A stretch of DNA of 64,000 bases. Origin: Virgisporangium aliadipatigenens (GTDB lineage Bacteria > Actinomycetota > Actinomycetes > Mycobacteriales > Micromonosporaceae). Made by a program: the position numbers and the translations under genes. Within the stretch, counting starts at the first letter, position 1; each line of letters opens with the position of its first letter. Below the pieces are notes generated by a model. It was not told the DNA's origin. It did no database searches and saw nothing but the letters and a program-made list of their open reading frames with translations. Below are positions 36,044 through 44,108 of this stretch, in pieces. The stretch spans positions 85,256-149,255 of the forward strand of contig NZ_BOPF01000028.1 in the NCBI RefSeq assembly GCF_016863615.1, in the 5' to 3' direction.

Positions 36044-37237
36044 ATGAACGCCGTTAACCAGCAGCAGGACCTGCTGCGACAGATCCGGGTGGCCCGGCCG
36101 TGGCTGGTCCGCATGGCCAAGCTCGCGGCGTTCGTGGTGATGGCCGCGGTCGGCCTGATCGACGTGCTGAGCAACATCAGCCGCGGGTCGGAGTTGCTCC
36201 TCGTGGCGATGGTGCTGATGGCCGTGTCGACCACGCTCGTCTGGGTGCCCGCCCAGCGGGACGGCTCGCCGCGGCTGTGGCGGCGCGCGGCCGCGCTCGG
36301 GGCGGCCTCGATCCTGCTGACGCCGATCTCCTACGACTACACCTACGAACACTCCGGCTCGTGGGGCCTCGCCGAGACGATCGGCCTGCTCATCGTGCTC
36401 GGCCTGGTGGTCCGCTGGGGACCCACGCCGGGCGCGGTCGTCGCCGGCGGCATCGTATGGCTGGCGATCTCGCTGATGCCGCTGCGCTCCGGGGTCGACG
36501 ACACGTACATCATCTTCGGCATGCTCCAGTCGATGATCGCCGGTGCGGTCGGGGTGGGCGCCGGCTACCTGCGCATCACCGCGTACGCGCGGGACCGGCA
36601 GGTCGCCACGATCCGCGCGGAGCAGCGCGCGGAGTTCGCCCGCGACCTGCACGACTTCATCGCCCATCACGTCACCGGCATCGTGGTGCAGGCGCAGGGG
36701 GCGAAGTTCATCGCGGAGTCCGATCCGGCCCGGGTGATCACCGCGCTGGAGCAGATCGAACGCGCCGGCGCCGAGACGATGACCGCCATGCGCCGCATGG
36801 TCGGGGTGCTGCGCACCGCCGGCGACGCGCCGCTGGCCCCGCTCGCCGGGGTCGGCGACCTCGGGCCGCTGGTCGAGGGGTTCACCGCCTCGGGCGGGCC
36901 GCCGGTGCGGCTCTACGTCGACGGCGCGCTGGAGGCCCTGCCGGTCGAGGTGACCACCTCCGCCTACCGTGTCGTCATGGAAGCGTTGACCAACGTGCGG
37001 CAGCACGGGCAGGGCGTGACGGCCGTGGACGTCTCCCTGCGCCGCACCGACGACTGGCTGATGGTGCGGGTCGCCGACAACGGCACGCCGTTCGTGCGGG
37101 CGGGCGATCGCAAGGGGTTCGGGCTGGTCGGGCTGGGGGAGCGGGTCGAGGCCGTCGGGGGCCGCCTGCGCGCCGGTCCGGGTATCGGCCGCGGCTGGGT
37201 CGTCGACGCGGCCCTCCCATTGGTGGGAACGTCATGA
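36044..37237 (+). CDS. Sensor histidine kinase (HisKA_3 type)
   Basis: A 397-residue kinase with about five or six membrane helices between residues 25 and 180 and a short extracytoplasmic loop (SYDYTYEHSGSWG). The phospho-acceptor box is FARDLHDFIAHHVTGIV with His203; ATP-site motifs are MEALTNVRQHG, VRVADNGTPF and FGLVGLGERVEAVGG. It resembles the kinase at 15.7 kb and is likewise next to an ABC exporter, here divergently. The stop overlaps the response regulator start by 4 nt. Confidence 0.9.
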   Translation: MNAVNQQQDLLRQIRVARPWLVRMAKLAAFVVMAAVGLIDVLSNISRGSELLLVAMVLMAVSTTLVWVPAQRDGSPRLWRRAAALGAASILLTPISYDYTYEHSGSWGLAETIGLLIVLGLVVRWGPTPGAVVAGGIVWLAISLMPLRSGVDDTYIIFGMLQSMIAGAVGVGAGYLRITAYARDRQVATIRAEQRAEFARDLHDFIAHHVTGIVVQAQGAKFIAESDPARVITALEQIERAGAETMTAMRRMVGVLRTAGDAPLAPLAGVGDLGPLVEGFTASGGPPVRLYVDGALEALPVEVTTSAYRVVMEALTNVRQHGQGVTAVDVSLRRTDDWLMVRVADNGTPFVRAGDRKGFGLVGLGERVEAVGGRLRAGPGIGRGWVVDAALPLVGTS

Positions 37238-37884
37238 CCGGGATCAAAGTCCTGATCGCGGACGACCAGGCGATGGTGCGCACCGGGTTCGGCATGATCG
37301 TCGGAGCACAGCCGGACATGGAGGTGGTCGGCGAGGCCGCCGACGGGGTGGCCGCCGTCGCGCTGGCCCGGCAGACGAAGCCGGACGTGGCGCTCATGGA
37401 CATCCGCATGCCGCGCATGGACGGTTTGGAGGCGCTGCGCCAACTGGCGGGGGAGGGCGTCGCCGATCCGGTGCGCGTGGTCGTGGTGACGACGTTCGAC
37501 CTGGACGAGTACGTCTACAGCGCGCTGCGCAACGGCGCCTGCGGGTTCCTGCTCAAGGACTCCGGGCCGGCGCTGCTCATCGAGGCGATCCGGGCGGCGG
37601 TCAGCGGGGATGCCCTGATCAGCCCGTCGATCACGGTTCGGCTGCTCGAACGCCTCAACCCGCCGGCGCCCAGCGGTGACACCTCCGGGCTCTCCCCGCG
37701 GGAGGTGGAGGTGGTGCGCCTGGTGGCCCGCGGCCTGACCAACGCGGAGATCGCGCAGCAGCTGTACATCTCCATCGGCACGGTGAAGACGCACCTCGGC
37801 AGCGTGCAGACCAAGCTGGCGGCGCGCAACCGGGTGGAGATCGCCGCCTGGGCCTGGGAGCGGAACCTCGTCGGCGCCCCCTAA
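37234..37884 (+). CDS. NarL/LuxR-family response regulator
   Basis: A 216-residue regulator with acidic pair D10-D11, phospho-acceptor Asp56 (ALMDIRMPRMDG), VVVTTFDLDEYVY and FLLKDSG, then LuxR helix-turn-helix LSPREVEVVRLVARGLTNAE. It is very similar to the regulator at 15.1 kb, sharing TTFDLDEYV and GDALISPSITVRLL, so the two systems look like paralogues. The pair probably controls the divergent MacB-type exporter. Confidence 0.9.
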   Translation: MTGIKVLIADDQAMVRTGFGMIVGAQPDMEVVGEAADGVAAVALARQTKPDVALMDIRMPRMDGLEALRQLAGEGVADPVRVVVVTTFDLDEYVYSALRNGACGFLLKDSGPALLIEAIRAAVSGDALISPSITVRLLERLNPPAPSGDTSGLSPREVEVVRLVARGLTNAEIAQQLYISIGTVKTHLGSVQTKLAARNRVEIAAWAWERNLVGAP

Positions 37885-37985
37885 CCAGGGGTGGAGTCGA
37901 AGATCCGTCGGCCTGCCGAGGGACGCGATCGCGGGCGCCCATATCGTCGTCGATGTCGATAGATCATCCCGGCGAGGAGTGCGCG

Positions 37986-38951
37986 ATGGAGCAGCTGACG
38001 GTCGGCGACAAGCTGATGAACACGCTGGCGACGTGGAAAGGGCTGGCCAACGGCCCGATCGGCACCGGCCACCTGCTGTACGCGGTGTCGCGGGACAGGG
38101 AGGTCGGGCCGCTGCTCGACGCCTTCGAGATCACGCCGATCGTGGTGCGCACCGTCCTGCGGACCCCCGGCCGGGCGGCCGCCGAACCGGACGCCGGGAC
38201 GGTGCACGACGGGGAGAGCGCGATCGCCGAGGGGCCGTTCGACGGGAACGTGCAGGTAAGAGGAACCTCCGACGACCGCACGCTCCCGGTCTCGGCCGCC
38301 GCGGCGACGGCGCTGCGGGCAGCCACCGACGACTCCCGGATGACACTGCTCGCCGCGATGCTCGACGACCCCGGCTCGGAGGCGAACGCCGTGCTCCGGG
38401 ACTGCGGCGCCGACCCGGCACAGGTGCGGGAGGCCCTGCGCACCGGCACCGCCCCGCAGCGGCCGGACCGCCTCGCCCCCGAACTGCGTCCCGCCCGCGA
38501 CGCGCTGCTCGGCCGCGTCCGCTACCGTGGCCGCGGGTTCAAGGACCGGCTGCTCTTCTCCGTCCTCGCCCGCGAGATCAACCACGCGGCCCGGCCGGTG
38601 ATGTGGACGCGCCTGGAGGCCGACGAACGCGCGAAGCGGCAGGGCCGGGCCACCCGCACCGACGACGTCCTGCTCGCGCTGCTCGTCACGCACGAGGTGG
38701 CGGCCGCCTACCCGCACCTGACGTACGCCGCCGCGCGGCACTACGACGGCGGCCGGAGCCTGCTCGACAAGAAGATCGACCACCGGCGGGTCCTGGACGC
38801 CACGCTCGACGACCGGCCGGACGAGGTGCCGCCGGGCAAGATCCTGCAGCCGGGGCCGGACTGGACCGAGGACACCGCCGTCCTCCTCGAACGCCTCGCC
38901 GCCCACCCGGCCAACCGCTCGTCCCGCCTCCTCGCGGCGCTGGGCGGCTAG
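37986..38951 (+). CDS. Clp N-terminal (Clp repeat) domain protein
   Basis: A 321-residue protein containing Clp-N-like repeats: IGTGHLLYAVSRDREVGPLL in the first part, TRTDDVLLALLVTHEVAAAYP in the C-terminal part, and helical segments between. These domains recruit substrates or adaptors in ClpA/ClpC ATPases, but there is no ATPase module here, as in many actinobacterial stand-alone Clp-N proteins. ATG 37986 was preferred because GAGGAGT lies at 37974-37980. The end overlaps the convergent AbiEii-like fragment by 4 nt. Confidence 0.75.
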   Translation: MEQLTVGDKLMNTLATWKGLANGPIGTGHLLYAVSRDREVGPLLDAFEITPIVVRTVLRTPGRAAAEPDAGTVHDGESAIAEGPFDGNVQVRGTSDDRTLPVSAAAATALRAATDDSRMTLLAAMLDDPGSEANAVLRDCGADPAQVREALRTGTAPQRPDRLAPELRPARDALLGRVRYRGRGFKDRLLFSVLAREINHAARPVMWTRLEADERAKRQGRATRTDDVLLALLVTHEVAAAYPHLTYAAARHYDGGRSLLDKKIDHRRVLDATLDDRPDEVPPGKILQPGPDWTEDTAVLLERLAAHPANRSSRLLAALGG

Positions 38952-39307
38952 GTCGTGCGCCGCCAGCCGGCGGGCCAGGCGGCGAAGCGCCGCCGCAACT
39001 CCGTGACCGCCTCGGCGTCGAGCCCGTATTCGGCGAAGCGGGCAGTCGGTACCTCGTCGACCCGACGCCCCACGGCGGTGATGTCGTCGGCCTCCATACC
39101 GGGGTCGACCCGCCGGGCGAGCGCCAACAGCTCGTCCGGGGTGTTCGTGGCCAGGAAGGCGGCGACGTCGATCAGGTCGCGGTGCTCGGCGCGGGCGACC
39201 AACGCGGCGACCTTCCAAGCGCGGAGGTCCTCGATGTGCATGACCGGTCCGACGTCGAGCACCACGGGCGCGTGTGTGCGGTGCAAATGGCCGAGGCTGA
39301 TGTGCAT
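38948..39307 (-). pseudogene. Truncated AbiEii-like nucleotidyltransferase, C-terminal part
   Basis: A 119-residue product starting MHISLGHLHRTHAPVVLDVG and continuing HIEDLRAWKVAALVARAEHR and DLIDVAAFLA. These match the C-terminal half of AbiEii-type nucleotidyltransferase toxins and related proteins; the N-terminal GSxxxxxD nucleotidyltransferase core is missing. The start is coupled to the upstream gene (TGATG). It is read as a truncated and probably non-enzymatic remnant, although it may still be translated. The family assignment comes from pattern memory. Confidence 0.5.
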
Positions 39308-39750
39308 CAGACCGCGAGCGGTCGGCGCGTCAACTGCGGGTAGCGCTCCTGCCAGGCGGCCCGCACGCCGCGCGGCATGATCATCTCTGGCCACAGCCGC
39401 ACGAGCGTTTCGGCGTCGAGCCAGCGGCGCAACTCGTCGTAGCGGATCGTCTCGCGCAGCATGGTCTCGTACATGTGCCGCAGGTCGTAGGGGTCGTCGA
39501 GGTCGAAGCGGCGCAGCGGGGCGGCCTGCCGGACCAGCCGGTGCGACAGCTCGACCACGCCGCTCGTGGGACTCCGCAGCTCGGCGAGGTCGGGGATGAC
39601 CAGCGCGCGCGTCCCGGCCGGCTCTCGTGCCGACGTCCGGAGCGGGCCGCTGCTACGTCCACGCAGCTCGGAATAGCCGGTCCGGCCGTTCTGCCCGCAC
39701 TGCGAACAAATCAGACTTAAAGTCACATACCGTGCGAGTTCTGAAATCAC
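39307..39750 (-). CDS. Conserved protein found with AbiEii-type genes
   Basis: Up to 147 residues. The conserved part begins near residue 50 with VIPDLAELRSPTSGVVELSH and continues DPYDLRHMYETMLRETIRYD and MIMPRGVRAAWQERYPQL. I recall this as a small conserved actinobacterial protein encoded directly upstream of AbiEii-like nucleotidyltransferases, possibly their antitoxin-like partner; no function is established. The start is doubtful: no ATG, GTG or TTG sits at the beginning of the conserved region, and ATG 39750 would overlap the divergent gene at 39732. Confidence 0.5.
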   Translation of the reverse strand: MISELARYVTLSLICSQCGQNGRTGYSELRGRSSGPLRTSAREPAGTRALVIPDLAELRSPTSGVVELSHRLVRQAAPLRRFDLDDPYDLRHMYETMLRETIRYDELRRWLDAETLVRLWPEMIMPRGVRAAWQERYPQLTRRPLAV

Positions 39751-39899
39751 GCGACGGGCAGTGGCGGGCCGAGGAGCACCGGGACGGCTGGCGCCTGTAC
39801 CGGCACGGCGGCCTCATCCTCGACCGCGCCTCCCTCGACCGCATGGCGGCCGAACTGCTGGAGAACGCGGTCACCCCCGACGACCTCGAGGTCGACTGA
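39732..39899 (+). CDS. Small conserved hypothetical protein
   Basis: A 55-residue protein from GTG 39732, reading VRVLKSRDGQWRAEEHRDGW and then LYRHGGLILDRASLDRMAAE, with an acidic C-terminus. The alternation of tryptophans and basic residues suggests a small beta-hairpin-plus-helix protein. It has no recognisable family. It is divergent from, and overlaps the 5' extension of, the AbiEii-associated gene. Confidence 0.5.
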   Translation: MRVLKSRDGQWRAEEHRDGWRLYRHGGLILDRASLDRMAAELLENAVTPDDLEVD

Positions 39900-39905
39900 G
39901 CCGGA

Positions 39906-40274
39906 TCAGGACCTCTCCCGTTGGAGCGCGCTGTCCACGTGAGCCAGCAGCACCTCCTTGCTGAACGGCTTCACCAGCACGTCGTCGTCGACACCCTGGA
40001 TCTTCTCGCCGGAGTTGGCCAGCTTGCCCGTCGCGAACACGACCGGCACACCCTTCAGGTACGGGTCCGCCCCGATGGCCGCCCGCAGGTCGAGTCCGTC
40101 CATGCGGGGCATGTCGATGTCCAGCACGGCGACGTCGGGCGTGCGCTGCCACATCGCGTTCAGGGCGGCCTGCCCGTCGGGCACGTCGAGCACCTCGTGC
40201 CCGGCCCGGCGCAGCACCTGGCACATCCACTCCCGCACGTCCTCGTCGTCCTCGGCCACCACCACGAGAGCCAT
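39906..40274 (-). CDS. CheY-like single-domain response regulator
   Basis: A 122-residue receiver domain with no output domain. Acidic residues D9-D10, phospho-acceptor Asp52 (VAVLDIDMPRMDG), Thr in VVFATGKLA and conserved Lys in VLVKPFSKE are all present, so it should be phosphorylated. No kinase gene is adjacent. It probably works by protein-protein contact. The start is at ATG 40274. Confidence 0.88.
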   Translation of the reverse strand: MALVVVAEDDEDVREWMCQVLRRAGHEVLDVPDGQAALNAMWQRTPDVAVLDIDMPRMDGLDLRAAIGADPYLKGVPVVFATGKLANSGEKIQGVDDDVLVKPFSKEVLLAHVDSALQRERS

Positions 40275-40418
40275 CTACTACCTCCAGTGCACACGGTCCG
40301 GCGAGACCGAAGGTAACCAGCCGATCGCCGCACGGTCACGGCATCCGTCGAGAAGCAACCCGACCGCACCCCGCCCCGGCCGCCCGGTCGGTCCCGGCGC
40401 GGTCGGCGGGACGAAGAG

Positions 40419-41609
40419 CTAGTCCGGCAGCATCGGCATCTGCGGGTCCAGTTCCCGGCCGAGCAGCACCGCGCGGGTCACCGCCCCGCCGCCGAACCGG
40501 TCCCGGACGGCGTCGAGGGCTGCGTCCAGTTCGCCGCCGGACCAGGCGTCGAAGGGCAGCGTCTCCTGCACGGCGCGATCGTCGTCGAGGTTGGTGACGG
40601 CGACGCCGACGAGCGTGAGGCCGCGTTCGGCGATGAGCGGGCGGGCCGCCGCGAGCAGCACGCGCGCGGCGTCCAGCACGGTGCGCGTGTGCGCCGTGGC
40701 GCGCGGCAGCGAACGCGACCGGGTGGCCCGCGTGAAGTCGTTGAACCGCAGCCGCAGCGTCACCGTGTGCCCCACCCGGCCGGCGGCGCGCATCCGCCGC
40801 GTCACCCGGTCGACCAGCCCGGCCAGCGCCGCGTCGACCGCCTCGGGCGAACGGGGTCGCCGCCCCAGCGCCTGCTGAGCCCCCATCGACCGGCGCCGCC
40901 GCCCCACCTCGATCCGCCGCGGGTCCCGCCCGGTAGCCAGCGCGAACAGGTGCCGGCCGGCGTGCCCGCCGAGCATCGACACGAGGGCGGCCTCGCCCAC
41001 CGACGCCACCCGGCCGACCGTGCCGATGCCGCGCTCGCGCAGCTTGCCGGCGGTGACGGGGCCGACGCCCCAGAGGCGTTCGACCGGGAGGGGGTGCAGG
41101 AACTCCAGCTCGCCGTCGGTCGGCACGACCAGCAGGCCGTCCGGCTTGGCGACGCCGCTGGCCACCTTGGCGAGGAACTTCGTGCGCGCCACGCCCACCG
41201 TGATCGGCAGGCCGACGCGTTCGCGCACGTCGGTGCGGAGCCTGGCGGCGATGGTCGACGGGGCACCGCGGATGCGCCACAGCCCACCCACGTCGAGGAA
41301 CGCCTCGTCGATCGACAGCCCCTCGACCATGGGTGTGGTGTCGCGGAAGACCTCGAAGACGGCCCGGGACGCGGCCGTGTAGGCGGCGAAGCGCGGCGGC
41401 ACCACGACCGCGTCCGGGCACAGCCCCCTGGCCTGCCGGCCGCTCATGGCGGTGCGCACCCCGCGGGCCTTCGCCTCGTAGCTCGCGGCGAGGACCACCC
41501 CGCCGCCGACGATCACCGGCCGGCCGCGCAGCGCGGGATCGTCCCGCTGCTCCACCGACGCGTAGAAGGCGTCCAGGTCAGCGTGCAGGAACCGCCCCTC
41601 GGGAGCCAC
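40419..41609 (-). CDS. dinB: DNA polymerase IV (Y family)
   Basis: A 396-residue translesion polymerase. Catalytic acidic residues lie in HADLDAFYASVEQ (Asp11) and LSIDEAFLDVGG (Asp99, Glu100). The helix-hairpin-helix thumb (LWGVGPVTAGKLRERGIGTV) and little-finger domain follow. There is no clear QxxxLF clamp-binding motif at the very end, although VQETLPF near residue 345 could serve. The GTG start lies 10 nt from a LexA-type box, so SOS induction is expected. It is located just downstream of NAD kinase on the same strand. Confidence 0.92.
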   Translation of the reverse strand: MAPEGRFLHADLDAFYASVEQRDDPALRGRPVIVGGGVVLAASYEAKARGVRTAMSGRQARGLCPDAVVVPPRFAAYTAASRAVFEVFRDTTPMVEGLSIDEAFLDVGGLWRIRGAPSTIAARLRTDVRERVGLPITVGVARTKFLAKVASGVAKPDGLLVVPTDGELEFLHPLPVERLWGVGPVTAGKLRERGIGTVGRVASVGEAALVSMLGGHAGRHLFALATGRDPRRIEVGRRRRSMGAQQALGRRPRSPEAVDAALAGLVDRVTRRMRAAGRVGHTVTLRLRFNDFTRATRSRSLPRATAHTRTVLDAARVLLAAARPLIAERGLTLVGVAVTNLDDDRAVQETLPFDAWSGGELDAALDAVRDRFGGGAVTRAVLLGRELDPQMPMLPD

Positions 41610-41619
41610 CCGAGAACGT

Positions 41620-41635
41620 TCGCACACATGTTCTA
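41620..41635 (-). promoter_or_regulatory. LexA (SOS) box upstream of dinB
   Basis: Minus-strand TAGAACATGTGTGCGA matches the actinobacterial consensus TCGAAC-RNRY-GTTYGA at 14 of 16 positions. It ends 10 nt before the dinB GTG. Confidence 0.65.
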
Positions 41636-41641
41636 AAAGAT

Positions 41642-42508
41642 CTAGTCCTCGATCTCCAGCGACCCGTTGACGCGCAGCTTGCGACGCGCCCGTTCGTAGA
41701 ACGACTTCGCGCCCAGCCGCACCACCTGCGCCGCCGCCGGAACGGCCGCCACGGTCAGGCAGTCGCCGGGCGTCAGATACCCCTCGACCGAGCCGTCCAC
41801 CTCGACGGCCAGCCGTCCGCTCGTCGGCAGGAGTTCGAGCGTGGCGCCCTCGTCCGCGGAGAGCACCAGCGCCCGGCTGAACGTCGAGTGCGCCGACGCC
41901 GGCACCACCAGGAACGCCTCCACCGTCGGCGACACGATCGGGCCGCCCGCCGAGAAGCTGTACGCCGTCGAGCCCGTCGACGTCGCCACGATCACGGCGT
42001 CGGCCGCGTACCTGACGAAGGCGTTCCCCTGGACGGAGACCTCGACCGCGGCGAGCCCGTCGCCGGGGATGCGGACCAGGGCGATGTCGTTGAACGCCGT
42101 CACCACCCCGCGGCCGGCCAGCGTCGCGCGGACCGCCATCCGCGGCTCCACGGAGTAACGGTGCGTGTCGATCGCGGTGAGCGTCTCGGGCAGTTCCGCG
42201 ACGTCGATCTCCGCGAGGAACCCGAGCCGGCCCAGGTTGACCCCGAGCACGGGCGTGTCGCGGCCGGCGATGAGCCGCATGGTGCGCAGCATCGTCCCGT
42301 CGCCGCCGAGGCTGACCAGCAGGTCCGCCTTCTCGACCAGCGTGGGGGCGTCGACCGCCACCGCCTCGCAGTCGATGCGGTCGACCTCGTCGGGCAGCCC
42401 GAACACGGTCGCCCCGCGGCCGCGCGCCCAGCCGAGGATCGTCTCGATCGCTTCCGCCGAGTCCCGCCGGGGGTGCAGCACCAGCCCGACCGTGTGGACC
42501 ATTCCCAT
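41642..42508 (-). CDS. nadK: NAD kinase
   Basis: A 288-residue enzyme that phosphorylates NAD to NADP. The GGDGT motif (LLVSLGGDGTMLR, 68-72) and the glycine-rich ATSTGSTAYSFSAGGPIV signature are intact, as is NLGRLGFLAEID. It starts MGMVHTVGLVLHP; the second ATG at 42502 is possible. In most actinomycetes nadK lies next to recN and a tlyA-type gene, so this copy in a different context may be a second NAD kinase. Confidence 0.9.
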   Translation of the reverse strand: MGMVHTVGLVLHPRRDSAEAIETILGWARGRGATVFGLPDEVDRIDCEAVAVDAPTLVEKADLLVSLGGDGTMLRTMRLIAGRDTPVLGVNLGRLGFLAEIDVAELPETLTAIDTHRYSVEPRMAVRATLAGRGVVTAFNDIALVRIPGDGLAAVEVSVQGNAFVRYAADAVIVATSTGSTAYSFSAGGPIVSPTVEAFLVVPASAHSTFSRALVLSADEGATLELLPTSGRLAVEVDGSVEGYLTPGDCLTVAAVPAAAQVVRLGAKSFYERARRKLRVNGSLEIED

Positions 42509-42619
42509 CGCGCCACTGTACGGCTGTGTCGGCCACGCGACATGATTCAAAAAAGACCGGGTCCGGGTGACCTTTTGAAGCTTCGGCTCCGTCTTACTTC
42601 CAGAGGGAGGAAACGGTCT

Positions 42620-43450
42620 GTGACGCACGGGATGCGCCAGCTCCTCACGCAGGAGTTGGCCGAGGAGTACTCGCCGCCCATCGGCGACCTCGTGCGTGCC
42701 GCCATCGACCAGGGCGAACACCTGCGGTACCGGCGCCGGGTGGGCGTCGTCGCGGGAGCCGTCGCCGCGGTCGTGACCCTCGCGGTGGCGTTCGGACTGC
42801 TGCTGAGCGTCACTGACGGTACGTCGAGCGCACCCGACCGTTACGCGGTGCAGCCGGCCGAGTCCGCGGTCCAGCCGTCGCCGTCCCCGTCGCCGCTGCT
42901 GGCCAAGGACGGCCTGACGTTCGCGGTCCCGGCCGTGTCGAGCGGCCCGACGGTGGTCGCCACCTGGGCCGCTTCGTTGGAACTGCTGGATCGGCTGCTG
43001 CCCGGCACGCACAGCGGCCAGGCGTGGGGCGAGGGTGAGGCGACACCCGGTTCGACGTTCGTGCAGACGTACGTGGACAAGGGTCAGGGGCCGGGCATGA
43101 TCCGGCTCGGCGTCGCCGCGTTCAGCGGCTCCCTCGACGAGTGCGGCAGAGGTCAGCGCTGCTACGAGGTGCCGGGCGTCGGGCGGGTCGCCATCGATGA
43201 ACTGCCGGAGAACTGCGTGCAGTCGAAGGTCGTGTCGCTGTTCCGCGACGACGGCGTGTACCTGCAGCTCAACCTCGGGACCTGTCTCGCCTGGGACGGG
43301 ACCCGCAATCCGGAGGGGCGCATGGTGCTCACCGAACAGGAGGCGATCGACGTGGTGCTCGACCCCCGCTGGGGCGTGCGGATGCCGACCGATCTCGTCT
43401 CGATCGGTGCGGCGAAGTTCGGTTCCGCGCCGAAGATCTCGGGAGGCTGA
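42620..43450 (+). CDS. One-helix membrane protein, likely anti-sigma partner
   Basis: 276 residues from GTG 42620, six residues after which MRQLLTQELAEEYSPP begins; GGGAGG at 42605-42610 is the ribosome site. A short cytoplasmic N-terminus of about 40 residues (IGDLVRAAIDQGEHLRYRRR) precedes one membrane helix (41-63) and an extracytoplasmic domain with four cysteines, DECGRGQRCYEV and later ENCVQ and GTCLAW. No zinc-binding HxxxCxxC is present. The order membrane protein then SigE-family sigma factor, one base apart, is common in Micromonosporaceae and suggests control of that sigma factor. Confidence 0.7.
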   Translation: MTHGMRQLLTQELAEEYSPPIGDLVRAAIDQGEHLRYRRRVGVVAGAVAAVVTLAVAFGLLLSVTDGTSSAPDRYAVQPAESAVQPSPSPSPLLAKDGLTFAVPAVSSGPTVVATWAASLELLDRLLPGTHSGQAWGEGEATPGSTFVQTYVDKGQGPGMIRLGVAAFSGSLDECGRGQRCYEVPGVGRVAIDELPENCVQSKVVSLFRDDGVYLQLNLGTCLAWDGTRNPEGRMVLTEQEAIDVVLDPRWGVRMPTDLVSIGAAKFGSAPKISGG

Positions 43451-43451
43451 C

Positions 43452-44045
43452 GTGGTTGCCATCGACCTGGCCCTCAGCTCCGTCGGTCGCCCGGCCGCAC
43501 GGGAGTCCCTCTGGCGCCGCGCGTTCGGCGGTCGGATGGAACGCGCACTCGTCGACGACTTCGAGGCGTTCGCCCACGCGGCGGCGCCCCGCTTGCGGCG
43601 CACGGCGTTCCTGATGTGCCAGGACTGGCACCTCGCGCAGGACCTGACCCAGATCACCCTGGCGAAGATGTACGTCAACTGGGCGCGGGTGCGGCAGTCG
43701 GCCAGCGTCGAGGCGTACAGCCGCAAGGTGCTGATGAACGCGCTGTTCGACCACCGGCGCAAGCGCAGCGGCGGCGAGGTGGCCATCCCGCAGGTGCCCG
43801 ATCGCAGCGACCCCGCCGGCAACACCGCCGAACTGCGGGTCACGTTGATCCAGGCGCTGAAGACGCTCTCCGACCGGGACCGCGCGATCGTGATCCTGCG
43901 CTACTGGGAGGACCAGAGCGTGGAGAGCGTCGCCGAGGTGCTGGACATCTCGGTGTCGGTCGTCAAGACGCAGAGCCTGCGGTCGTTGGCGCGGCTGCGT
44001 GCGCTCCTCGGGGACAACCGCGCCGAGCTGCTCACCGAGGCGTGA
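43452..44045 (+). CDS. SigE-family ECF sigma factor
   Basis: A 197-residue ECF sigma factor. Region 2 is FEAFAHAAAPRLRRTAFLMC then DWHLAQDLTQITLAKMYVNW; region 4 is LKTLSDRDRAIVILRYWEDQ followed by SVESVAEVLDISVSVVKTQS. There is no C-terminal extension. It starts one base after the membrane protein gene, so both are one unit. A secreted GH16-like gene follows 63 bp downstream on the same strand and is a possible target. Confidence 0.88.
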   Translation: MVAIDLALSSVGRPAARESLWRRAFGGRMERALVDDFEAFAHAAAPRLRRTAFLMCQDWHLAQDLTQITLAKMYVNWARVRQSASVEAYSRKVLMNALFDHRRKRSGGEVAIPQVPDRSDPAGNTAELRVTLIQALKTLSDRDRAIVILRYWEDQSVESVAEVLDISVSVVKTQSLRSLARLRALLGDNRAELLTEA

Positions 44046-44108
44046 TCCTTTGGCCAGCCTTAAATCCTTTTGACCAAGAATGCGCATTCATGACGACGGC
44101 CGTCATAT

